Of a DNA stretch of 64,000 bases, positions 7,101 through 15,217 are shown in pieces. The DNA comes from Opacimonas immobilis (GTDB lineage Bacteria; Pseudomonadota; Gammaproteobacteria; Enterobacterales; Alteromonadaceae), in contig NZ_CP182485.1 in the NCBI RefSeq assembly GCF_048282545.1, positions 2,232,001-2,296,000 on the forward strand, written 5' to 3'. The first letter of the stretch is position 1. Each line of letters opens with the position of its first letter. The translations under genes were made by a program, and so were the position numbers. Under the pieces are notes generated by a model, which did not search any database, was not told the DNA's origin, and was given only the letters and a program-made list of their open reading frames with translations.

Positions 7101-9535
7101 TATTCGTCATCTCCACCATTAACAATATTGGCAATACTATACAGTTGGCTTAACGCAAGGCTATTGATGCTGCCTTTGGGATAACGTCCTTTACTATTTT
7201 GTTCACCAGCTTCTTTGCCCATTAATAAACTCAATGCCTGGTCCACAGTTTGCACCGCATACACATGAAAATCACCCGCTTCAATCGCTTGACAAACTTC
7301 ATCACTCAAGATCAAATGACGCTGATTAGCGTACGGTATAATAACGCCATGAGAGCCATTCAAACCTCGATGCTGACACAAAGCAAAAAATCCCTCGATT
7401 TTTTCATTAATCCCACCGACAGATTGCACTTGACCGTATTGATTGATCGAACCAGTGATAGCTAATGATTGTCTACATGGCAAGTTAGTGAGAGCAGAAA
7501 TCAATGCAACCAATTCGCCCAGCGAGGCGCTGTCGCCATCGATATAACCATAAGATTGCTCTAGCGCGATGTTAGCTGATAATGTCAATGGAAAGTGTTG
7601 TGCGTATTTATGACCTAGATATCCGGTGAGTAACATGACCCCTTTAGAGTGAATCGACTGACCTAATTCAACTTCGCGTTCAATATCTGTCACCCCATTT
7701 GCGCCAGCATATACGGTTGCCGTAATGCGAGCCGGCGTACCGAAGGTGGTGGTGCCGATATCTAAGACCGTTAAACCATTCACTGTCCCAACTGTTTCAC
7801 CATTGGTTTGAATGATTATTTGCCCTTCTTTTATATCATCAAGTAATGATTGAGGAACTCGTCCAGTACGATAACGCCTAGCGGCTTGCACTTGATTTAG
7901 ACATTCTCTATCAAGCACACAAGGTAGCTCAGAACGCGCATAAAAACTGGCTTCATTGATCAGTTCTAATATATCCGCAAACTGCGCACTGATCTTATTT
8001 TGGTGTTCCGCATCGCGCATGCTTTGCAAAATTAAGCCTCGCAACGCATCCGTATCGACATCTGTAAAATTGTATTTCTTAGCGTGAGCAATAACTTGCT
8101 GCACAAAATCCACCATGTTGCTGTCTTCAGCCGGCATGTCGTATTCAAAATCGACCAAGACTCGAAACAAGTGTGAAAACTCCTCATCAATATCTTGTAA
8201 GGCATAAAACAAATCGCGAGAGCCAATCAGAATCAACTTAATCTGCAATGGAATCGGCTCCGGCGTAAGTGAAACAGAACTGACCATACCCGCATCTTTC
8301 TGGGGTAAATCGATGCGCAACACATTTTGCTTTAATGCGCGTTTGAGAGACTCCCACACATGGGGTTGTTCAATCATTTTATCCGCGTCCAGTAACAAGT
8401 ATCCTCCGTTCGCTCGATGTAACGCTCCGGAGCTGATCATACGATAATCACTGATTACACTGCCGCTGGCAGTCGAATATTCAATACGACCGAATAGGTT
8501 TTGATAGGTTGGGTTGGATTCATACACCAACGGAGGCGATGCATCCTCAGTATGTTGCACAATGATATTCGGCAAGTATTGGCTTTCAAGCACATCTCTA
8601 GCTTGGGTGATATCGAACTTATCCTCCTTTTCTTCTAATTCATCCAACCACAATACCGAATCAATGATATGAGATTCCAGAGATAAAATGTAATTGGAGA
8701 CCTCTGGTAAATGCGTGTAACGTTCAGCCAGTTCAGCAAGCAAAGGTTTGACGGCTTGTTGTGAAGTTTCTTGTTTTAGCTTACGCAACGCTTTTGCTAA
8801 CTCTCGTTTCCAGACAGGTAGCTCAATTAAAGCTTCTTCAAGCGCATCTTCAAGTATTGCAATATGCTCCAAAAAATAAGCCTGTTGCGGCTCATCTAAC
8901 GTTGCGAAAGTCTCTTCATTAATTGCCTTGCCTTCAACTATGGGCATAAAGCTAACCAAGCCATCTTCTTCAAACATCGCAATATTATGCTCTTGCGCTT
9001 GATTTTCGACCGATTCTAATGCGTCTTCATACTGGCTTTGATGGTGTTTTTGTGTAGCGCTTTTTTTGCGCTGATAGCCAGGGTTATCAAACGCTGCCGG
9101 GAACATATCCAGCAGTTGATTAACCAGACTTTGCATATCTTTAGAAAACCTTTCGCTTTGCGCTGCTGGCATTTTGATCGCTTTGGGACTGCGTTCAGCT
9201 TTGACATTGTTGACATAGACCCAATCAAAAAGTTCTGCTTTGACAGCGTGTTTTGCGACATAATCTTTGACCAAGGTAGCCCGTCCTGTGGCTTGTTCTC
9301 CCATAACATACAAGTTATAACCTTTAACCGGCATGCCTAAACCAAACTCTAACGCGTGTTTGGCTCTTTCTTGACCAATAAACACACGAACTTCATTGCT
9401 ATTTGCTGGTGCTGCCTGACGCCATTGGGCAATTTGATTATCGCTTAAAATAACACGGCACTGGTTAGGATCGACGCGCAGAGATTGTTCCAAGGCGATA
9501 ACAGCGGAAGACTTAGCTGCGGATAATTGGGGCAT
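7100..9535 (-). CDS. Lon-like ATP-dependent protease (LonH/YcbZ-type, AAA_32)
   Basis: An 811-residue protein of the Lon-related family. The N-terminal nucleotide site is GEQATGRAT (79-87), with Arg at the usual Walker A Lys, followed by a long helical insertion (about 100-350) and the sensor-like GGYLLLDAD. The C-terminal Lon protease domain has the catalytic dyad Ser669 (in DGDSAS) and Lys712 (in GGINEK), separated by 43 residues as in E. coli Lon. It is longer than E. coli YcbZ (586) and matches the roughly 800-residue forms found in Pseudomonas and marine bacteria. It is transcribed divergently from leuS and overlaps the zinc-ribbon gene by one base. Confidence 0.9.
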   Translation of the reverse strand: MPQLSAAKSSAVIALEQSLRVDPNQCRVILSDNQIAQWRQAAPANSNEVRVFIGQERAKHALEFGLGMPVKGYNLYVMGEQATGRATLVKDYVAKHAVKAELFDWVYVNNVKAERSPKAIKMPAAQSERFSKDMQSLVNQLLDMFPAAFDNPGYQRKKSATQKHHQSQYEDALESVENQAQEHNIAMFEEDGLVSFMPIVEGKAINEETFATLDEPQQAYFLEHIAILEDALEEALIELPVWKRELAKALRKLKQETSQQAVKPLLAELAERYTHLPEVSNYILSLESHIIDSVLWLDELEEKEDKFDITQARDVLESQYLPNIIVQHTEDASPPLVYESNPTYQNLFGRIEYSTASGSVISDYRMISSGALHRANGGYLLLDADKMIEQPHVWESLKRALKQNVLRIDLPQKDAGMVSSVSLTPEPIPLQIKLILIGSRDLFYALQDIDEEFSHLFRVLVDFEYDMPAEDSNMVDFVQQVIAHAKKYNFTDVDTDALRGLILQSMRDAEHQNKISAQFADILELINEASFYARSELPCVLDRECLNQVQAARRYRTGRVPQSLLDDIKEGQIIIQTNGETVGTVNGLTVLDIGTTTFGTPARITATVYAGANGVTDIEREVELGQSIHSKGVMLLTGYLGHKYAQHFPLTLSANIALEQSYGYIDGDSASLGELVALISALTNLPCRQSLAITGSINQYGQVQSVGGINEKIEGFFALCQHRGLNGSHGVIIPYANQRHLILSDEVCQAIEAGDFHVYAVQTVDQALSLLMGKEAGEQNSKGRYPKGSINSLALSQLYSIANIVNGGDDE

Positions 9536-9579
9536 GTTTTAACGCTTTTTAATTTTTTACCTCATCCTACACTAAACCC

Positions 9580-9630
9580 ATTAAAAAATCACTGCTTACC
9601 ATAGTCAATAAAGCCTCTGTGGTGTATTCT
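9580..9630. promoter_or_regulatory. Divergent promoters of the Lon-like protease and leuS
   Basis: Minus strand: TTGACT (complement of 9603-9608), 17-base spacer, TTTAAT (complement of 9580-9585), a strong match reading to the protease. Plus strand: TAGTCA (9602-9607), 17-base spacer, TATTCT (9625-9630), reading to leuS. The two -35 elements occupy the same bases on opposite strands, so RNA polymerase could use only one at a time. Confidence 0.45.
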
Positions 9631-9670
9631 ATAGCGCAGATAAAACCTTATATTGATAAGCACTAGAACG

Positions 9671-12265
9671 ATGACGCAAGCAACTGAACACACTTCATAT
9701 CAACCCAATTCAATCGAATCGTCAGTCCAAGATTATTGGCAAAAGCATCAATGTTTTGCAGCTCAGCCTGACAGTGACAAAGAAAAATTCTATTGCCTAT
9801 CCATGTTCCCCTATCCCAGTGGCAAGCTACACATGGGTCATGTTCGAAACTACACAATTGGTGACGTGATAAGTCGTCAACAACGCATGTTGGGCAAAAA
9901 CGTGTTACAACCTATGGGATGGGATGCTTTTGGCTTACCTGCAGAGAACGCGGCTATTGCCAATCAAACTGCGCCAGCCAAATGGACGTACGCCAACATT
10001 GAATACATGAAAGGCCAGCTTAAATCACTTGGCTTTGGCTATGACTGGGATCGCGAATTTGCTACTTGTCAACCAGACTATTACCGTTGGGAACAATGGT
10101 TTTTTACCCGCCTCTTTGAAAAAGGTTTAGTGTACAAAAAAAACGCAACAGTGAACTGGGACCCGATTGACCAGACGGTTCTAGCGAATGAACAAGTTAT
10201 TGACGGACGTGGTTGGCGATCAGGAGCGATTGTTGAGCGCAAAGAGATTCCACAGTGGTTTATCAAAATCACCGATTATGCCCAAGCGCTTTTAGATGAC
10301 TTGGAAGAGCTTGAGCAATGGCCCGAACAAGTCAAAGCGATGCAAAAAAACTGGATCGGACGTTCAGAAGGTGCCGATATCCAGTTTGATTTGCCCCAAC
10401 CCATTGCTGGCTATGAACAATTAGAAGTGTACACAACCCGCCCAGACACACTTCTCGGCGTGACTTTCGTGTCTGTTGCCGCTCAGCATCCGATTGCCCT
10501 TGAAGCGGCCAAAACCAATCCTGATTTAGCGGCCTTTCTCGATGAATGCAAAAACACAAAAGTCGCAGAAGCTGATATGGCAACAATGGACAAGAAGGGG
10601 ATGGCTACAGGATTTTCTGCAATCCATCCTTTGACAGGGAATACTGTACCGATTTGGGTTGGCAACTTTGTCTTAATGGAATACGGCTCTGGTGCGGTCA
10701 TGGCAGTACCAGCACACGACCAGCGCGATTGGGAATTTGCTCATAAATATGGTTTGCCAGTCAAACAAGTCATAGAATTTGCGCAAGAACACGACTTAAA
10801 TGAAGCGGCCTATACGGAAAAAGGCACTTTGATTAACTCGGGTGATTTTGATGGCTTGGACTTTCCCCAAGCATTTGACGCAATCATTGATGCGCTAGTG
10901 GCCAAAGAGCGCGGTCAGAAAACCATCAATTATCGTCTTCGTGATTGGGGCGTTTCGCGTCAACGCTATTGGGGAACTCCGATCCCTATGTTGAATACTC
11001 AAGACGGTGAATCCGTTCCGGCACCTGCTGAAGATTTACCAGTGCGCTTGCCTGAAGATGTGGTTATGGATGGCGTTACTTCTCCTATCAAGGCGGATCC
11101 TGAGTGGGCCAAAACCACATACAATGGACAGCCAGCGACCCGTGAAACGGATACCTTCGATACTTTTATGGAGTCATCTTGGTATTACGCACGCTACACC
11201 TCAGCCCCATCGGATGCAATGCTCGATCCAGCTGAAGCCAATTATTGGTTACCAGTGGATCAGTATGTAGGCGGGATTGAACATGCTATTTTGCATTTGT
11301 TATATTCGCGTTTTTTCCATAAATTACTGCGCGATGAAGGCCTCGTCGATTCGTCTGAACCATACAAGCGACTGCTTTGCCAAGGCATGGTGTTAGCGGA
11401 TTCATTTTACCGTGAGGATGATGCGGGTAAGAAAACTTGGTATTCACCAGCCGATGTAACCGTCGAGAAAGATGAAAAAGGACGTGTTGTTGGCGCAACG
11501 CTCAATGCAGATGGACAGCCAGTTATTCATGGCGGAATGACCAAGATGTCTAAGTCCAAAAACAACGGAATTGACCCACAATCGGTAATTGACCAATACG
11601 GTGCAGATACCGTCAGACTCTTTACTATGTTTGCAGCGCCGCCAGAACAAACTCTAGAATGGGTTGATTCTGGCGTAGAAGGTGCACATCGCTTCTTACG
11701 CAGAGTGTGGAACCTAGTCCATGAACACTTGCAGCACGGTGCTACTGCGCCATTAACTAACAACTTGTCTAAGCCGCAACGTGAATTACGTCGTATTATC
11801 CATAAGACCATTGCCAAAGTCAGTGATGATATTGAGAGGCGTCAAACCTTTAACACCGCTATTGCAGCCATAATGGAGTTGACCAATGCACTGCAAAAGG
11901 CGGCGGTCGATACTGATAACGACCGCAGTGTGATACGAGAAGGTATTGAAGCCTTAATTTTGATGTTGACACCTGTGACGCCTCACATTTGTCATGTTTT
12001 ATGGCAAGCTCTAGGACACTCTGATGTTCATAATGCTCCTTGGCCAACGGCTGATGCCGAGGCTATGATTGAGGAGGAAAAACTTATCATTGTTCAAGTC
12101 AATGGCAGACTTCGAGCCAAAATCACCGTTGCCGCAGACGCAGCACAAGCAGACGTAGAGCAAATTGCTATGGCAGAAGACAATGTGCAATCCTTTGTTG
12201 ACGGAAAAACCATTCGCAAAGTGATATTTGTCCCAGGTAAATTGCTCAACATTGTTGCGAATTAA
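9671..12265 (+). CDS. leuS: Leucyl-tRNA synthetase
   Basis: Class I synthetase, 864 residues from the ATG at 9671 (E. coli 860). Signatures are PYPSGKLHMGH (HIGH motif), NVLQPMGWDAFGLPAE, a CP1 editing domain containing the threonine-rich YTTRPDTLLG segment and GSGAVMAVPAHDQRD, KMSKSKNNG near residue 620, and an anticodon-binding helical bundle. An in-frame TTG six codons upstream is less likely. leuS heads a tight plus-strand run, with lptE starting two bases after its stop. Confidence 0.98.
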   Translation: MTQATEHTSYQPNSIESSVQDYWQKHQCFAAQPDSDKEKFYCLSMFPYPSGKLHMGHVRNYTIGDVISRQQRMLGKNVLQPMGWDAFGLPAENAAIANQTAPAKWTYANIEYMKGQLKSLGFGYDWDREFATCQPDYYRWEQWFFTRLFEKGLVYKKNATVNWDPIDQTVLANEQVIDGRGWRSGAIVERKEIPQWFIKITDYAQALLDDLEELEQWPEQVKAMQKNWIGRSEGADIQFDLPQPIAGYEQLEVYTTRPDTLLGVTFVSVAAQHPIALEAAKTNPDLAAFLDECKNTKVAEADMATMDKKGMATGFSAIHPLTGNTVPIWVGNFVLMEYGSGAVMAVPAHDQRDWEFAHKYGLPVKQVIEFAQEHDLNEAAYTEKGTLINSGDFDGLDFPQAFDAIIDALVAKERGQKTINYRLRDWGVSRQRYWGTPIPMLNTQDGESVPAPAEDLPVRLPEDVVMDGVTSPIKADPEWAKTTYNGQPATRETDTFDTFMESSWYYARYTSAPSDAMLDPAEANYWLPVDQYVGGIEHAILHLLYSRFFHKLLRDEGLVDSSEPYKRLLCQGMVLADSFYREDDAGKKTWYSPADVTVEKDEKGRVVGATLNADGQPVIHGGMTKMSKSKNNGIDPQSVIDQYGADTVRLFTMFAAPPEQTLEWVDSGVEGAHRFLRRVWNLVHEHLQHGATAPLTNNLSKPQRELRRIIHKTIAKVSDDIERRQTFNTAIAAIMELTNALQKAAVDTDNDRSVIREGIEALILMLTPVTPHICHVLWQALGHSDVHNAPWPTADAEAMIEEEKLIIVQVNGRLRAKITVAADAAQADVEQIAMAEDNVQSFVDGKTIRKVIFVPGKLLNIVAN

Positions 12266-12267
12266 TA

Positions 12268-12753
12268 ATGCGTATATGGTTTCTTATTTTTGTCGTATTT
12301 TCTTTGGCGAGTTGTGGCTTTACGCCACGACAAGCCAATTTGGTACCACAGGAACTGCGCCAACTCGCAATAGTCACTCAACCATCAACCCAAGCATTTG
12401 CTGAGGCACTGAAGCGTTTAGGCTCTCTAAATGATTTAGTTTGGCGCAACGAGAGTGATATTCGCTTAAATTTGATCGATGAAAAGGTCACTCGCAGACT
12501 CTTATCTGTATTTGCTTCAGGACAAGTCGCTGAATATGAGCTAAATTATACGCTACGCTATCAATTATCCGTTGATTCGGCTTCTATCCCACTAGAAATC
12601 AATATCCTTCGCGACTATCAAGATGATCCTAAGCAGGTTTTAGCCAAATCGCTGGAACTTGAACTCATTATGCAAGAATTGCGAAACCAAGCTGCCGAAC
12701 AACTGCTTAGAACGCTTGCGGTAAACTATCAAACCGCTTTGTTGCTGGAGTAA
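12268..12753 (+). CDS. lptE: LPS-assembly lipoprotein LptE
   Basis: Outer-membrane lipoprotein that plugs the LptD barrel and helps insert LPS. It has a short signal peptide ending in the lipobox LASC (Cys16), then a low-conservation domain of about 145 residues with an LptE-like core and a C-terminal EQLLRTLAV helix. It is shorter than E. coli LptE (193). The gene order leuS-lptE-holA is the strongest support. There is no clear ribosome site of its own; the ATG lies two bases after the leuS stop, so re-initiation is likely. Confidence 0.88.
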   Translation: MRIWFLIFVVFSLASCGFTPRQANLVPQELRQLAIVTQPSTQAFAEALKRLGSLNDLVWRNESDIRLNLIDEKVTRRLLSVFASGQVAEYELNYTLRYQLSVDSASIPLEINILRDYQDDPKQVLAKSLELELIMQELRNQAAEQLLRTLAVNYQTALLLE

Positions 12754-12756
12754 ATT

Positions 12757-13785
12757 GTGCAAATCAAATCGGACCAACTCAACGCGCAATTATCTAAGCA
12801 AATCCCACATGTGGTGCTTATTTTTGGTGATGAACCACAGCAAGTAATTGAAGCATTGGACTGTGTTCGAAATGTGGCAAAAGACAATGGTTTTTCGGAA
12901 CGCACGTCACTGACTGCAGATGGGCAATTTGAGTGGGACAGTTTATTTGACGCCACTCAGACCATGTCGTTATTCAGCGATAAGCAAATGATCGAGTTGC
13001 ATCTGCCGACCGGTAAACCAGGTGTTACTGGCAGTAAAACACTCATCGCGCTGGCTGAGCAATTGCACGATGACTTGCTTTTAGTGATCCACGGTCCTCG
13101 AGTTGGCAAAGATGTGCAAAACACCAAATGGTTTAAGACCATTGCTCAATGTGGTTTATTTGTGCCCTGCTACCCTCTCTCGGGACACGCTTTACAGCAA
13201 TGGTTAGCAGGATTATTGCAACAGGCAGGACTCAATTTCGAGCCACAATGCGTTCAGTTTATCGCAGATGCGTGCGAAGGTAATATGCTTGCCGCAGCTC
13301 AAGAAGTACAAAAATTAGCATTGCTTTACGACTCTCAGACTTTGACATTAGATATGTGTCGACATGCGGTCGTGGAGCAATCTCGCTTTAACGTGTTTCA
13401 GCTAATCGATGAAGTACTCAAAGGCGATAGCGACATGATTGTGCGTCTGCTATTGCGTCTAGAGGGCGAAGGCGTTGAACCCAATGTCATTATATGGTCT
13501 TTACTCAAGGAATGGCAAAACCTGCTGCAACTGCAAGCGTTGCTAAAAACCAAACAGCCCATTCCGTGGCAGCGTTTTGGTATTTGGCCACAGCGTCAAC
13601 CACTTTATCAAGCCGCATTACAAAGACTCGAGCCACAACAACTCGAAGTCATTGCTAATGAATTAACCTACGCAGATAAGCAATTTAAATCAGAAACGAC
13701 GGCCAGACCTTTTGTTCAACTTGCTCACTTGTGTTTATTGTTTACTGCTCAAGGGGCTCAGAATATATCATTACAACGCGCATGA
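12757..13785 (+). CDS. holA: DNA polymerase III delta subunit
   Basis: Clamp-loader subunit that opens the beta sliding clamp. At 342 residues it matches E. coli (343). The N-terminal RecA-like fold carries FGDEPQQVIEALD, the MSLFSDKQMIEL clamp-contact region and HDDLLLVIHGPR, followed by a helical domain ACEGNMLAAAQEVQKL and a C-terminal collar domain. Translation starts at GTG 12757 with GGAG six bases upstream. nadD overlaps its end by four bases. Confidence 0.95.
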   Translation: MQIKSDQLNAQLSKQIPHVVLIFGDEPQQVIEALDCVRNVAKDNGFSERTSLTADGQFEWDSLFDATQTMSLFSDKQMIELHLPTGKPGVTGSKTLIALAEQLHDDLLLVIHGPRVGKDVQNTKWFKTIAQCGLFVPCYPLSGHALQQWLAGLLQQAGLNFEPQCVQFIADACEGNMLAAAQEVQKLALLYDSQTLTLDMCRHAVVEQSRFNVFQLIDEVLKGDSDMIVRLLLRLEGEGVEPNVIIWSLLKEWQNLLQLQALLKTKQPIPWQRFGIWPQRQPLYQAALQRLEPQQLEVIANELTYADKQFKSETTARPFVQLAHLCLLFTAQGAQNISLQRA

Positions 13786-14402
13786 AAATCGTCTTTGGCG
13801 GCACATTTAACCCTGTGCATTTTGGTCATATTAAACCACTGTTAAGCTTATGCGAAGAATTTGGCTTTGCACAAATCGGCTTGATGCCAAACTTCGTAAG
13901 CCCCTTCAAGCAAGGTGAATGCATGGTTTCCAATAACCACCGAATTAACATGCTCGAAAAAGTCATCGCAGAATTTCCTAAGCTATATCTCATTCGTGAT
14001 GAAATCGACCGTGAATGTGTGTCGTATACCGCGGATACGATTCAATCATGGCGTGACAGAACGCCTGAAGAAGAGATTGTTTTTGTTATGGGCGCTGACA
14101 GTTACCAACAACTGCATCACTGGTATGATGTTACACGGTTACTGGAACAAACCAGCATAATTGTATTGCCACGTGATAAACCTGTACAAAAAAACAACAA
14201 CCTAGCCCCTGAACTCGAGTTTTTTGATTCCCATCAGGGCTTAATGAAGGGGCACATTTATCTGGCACAAACTGCCTTGTATCCAATTTCTTCAACACAA
14301 ATTCGCCAAGCCATACAAAACAATCAAGACTGTGCTAAATATCTCCCTAAAGGCGTGTTAAACTATATACAGAGACATCATTTATACCAACACCACAATT
14401 AG
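13782..14402 (+). CDS. nadD: Nicotinate-nucleotide adenylyltransferase
   Basis: Makes deamido-NAD from nicotinate mononucleotide and ATP. It has the nucleotidyltransferase motif GGTFNPVHFGH at the N-terminus, FVMGADSYQQLHHW, and ISSTQIRQ near the C-terminus. The start at 13782 (MKIVFGG, 206 residues) forms an ATGA overlap with the holA stop, showing translational coupling. The open frame 17 codons upstream lies inside holA and is not used. Confidence 0.96.
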   Translation: MKIVFGGTFNPVHFGHIKPLLSLCEEFGFAQIGLMPNFVSPFKQGECMVSNNHRINMLEKVIAEFPKLYLIRDEIDRECVSYTADTIQSWRDRTPEEEIVFVMGADSYQQLHHWYDVTRLLEQTSIIVLPRDKPVQKNNNLAPELEFFDSHQGLMKGHIYLAQTALYPISSTQIRQAIQNNQDCAKYLPKGVLNYIQRHHLYQHHN

Positions 14403-14410
14403 AGGTACTC

Positions 14411-14728
14411 TTGGAGTTACAAGCGTTATTAGAATTTGTCATTGATAAAGCGGATGACATGAAAGCACGTGATATTATTACGTTAGATTTGACCGGTAAA
14501 AGTACAATTACCGATGCCTTTGTGATTTGTTCAGGCAATTCCAAACGTCATGTTTGCGCCATTGCCGAAAATGTTGTTATGGAAATGAAACACGCAGGCT
14601 CCCCTCCCCTTAACATTTCCGGCACCGAAGATGGAGAATGGGTGGTTGTAGATATGGGTGATGTGGTGTTGCATGTAATGCAGGACGCGTCACGTGATTA
14701 TTTTCAACTTGAGAAACTTTGGGGATAA
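14411..14728 (+). CDS. rsfS: Ribosomal silencing factor RsfS
   Basis: Binds ribosomal protein uL14 and blocks subunit joining when nutrients are scarce. At 105 residues it has exactly the E. coli length, with the family core KARDIITLDL, FVICSGNSKRHV, EDGEWVVVDMGDVVLHVM and the C-terminal REYF-like RDYFQLEKLW. It starts with TTG at 14411 preceded by AGAGG at five bases. The order nadD-rsfS-rlmH is standard. Confidence 0.96.
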   Translation: MELQALLEFVIDKADDMKARDIITLDLTGKSTITDAFVICSGNSKRHVCAIAENVVMEMKHAGSPPLNISGTEDGEWVVVDMGDVVLHVMQDASRDYFQLEKLWG

Positions 14729-14740
14729 CTGGAATCATCC

Positions 14741-15211
14741 ATGCGCATCACTATTATTGCTGTTGGCACCAAAATGCCAGCATGGGTAGAGGAAGGTTGT
14801 CGCGAGTTTTTGCGCCGATTCCCGCCTGAGCTCGATGTGTATTTTAAAGAAATTCCAGCAGGTAAACGCGGCAAAAATGCCGATATCCCACGTATATTAG
14901 AAAAAGAAGGTGAACTGACTTGTCAAGCCATTGGCAAAGGAGATAAAGTCGTCACCCTTGAAGTCAAAGGTCGTCCATGGGATACCCCGCAACTTGCCCA
15001 ACAATTACAGAACTGGCAAATGGACGGACGCAACATTAGCTTGCTTATTGGTGGTCCGGAGGGACTGGCGCCGAGTTGTTTAGCGTTAGCCGAACAAAGA
15101 TGGTCTCTATCAGCATTGACATTACCTCATCCTTTGGTCAGGATCATAGTTGCAGAGAGTCTTTATCGGGCTTGGACCGTTACTCAAAACCATCCATATC
15201 ATCGGGAATAA
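14741..15211 (+). CDS. rlmH: 23S rRNA (pseudouridine1915-N3)-methyltransferase RlmH
   Basis: SPOUT methyltransferase that modifies helix 69 of 23S rRNA on the assembled 70S ribosome. At 156 residues it matches the family. The trefoil knot is marked by LLIGGPEGLAP and the C-terminal LPHPLVRIIVAESLYRAWTV with the final HPYHRE. It sits between rsfS and mrdA with short gaps. Confidence 0.97.
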   Translation: MRITIIAVGTKMPAWVEEGCREFLRRFPPELDVYFKEIPAGKRGKNADIPRILEKEGELTCQAIGKGDKVVTLEVKGRPWDTPQLAQQLQNWQMDGRNISLLIGGPEGLAPSCLALAEQRWSLSALTLPHPLVRIIVAESLYRAWTVTQNHPYHRE

Positions 15212-15217
15212 GATATT

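Noticed and set aside
9272..9301. Lon-like protease inactive because the Walker A Lys is Arg
   Set aside because: As I recall, the Arg is common in this Lon-related family, and the Ser/Lys protease dyad has the normal 43-residue spacing. I treat it as a family trait.
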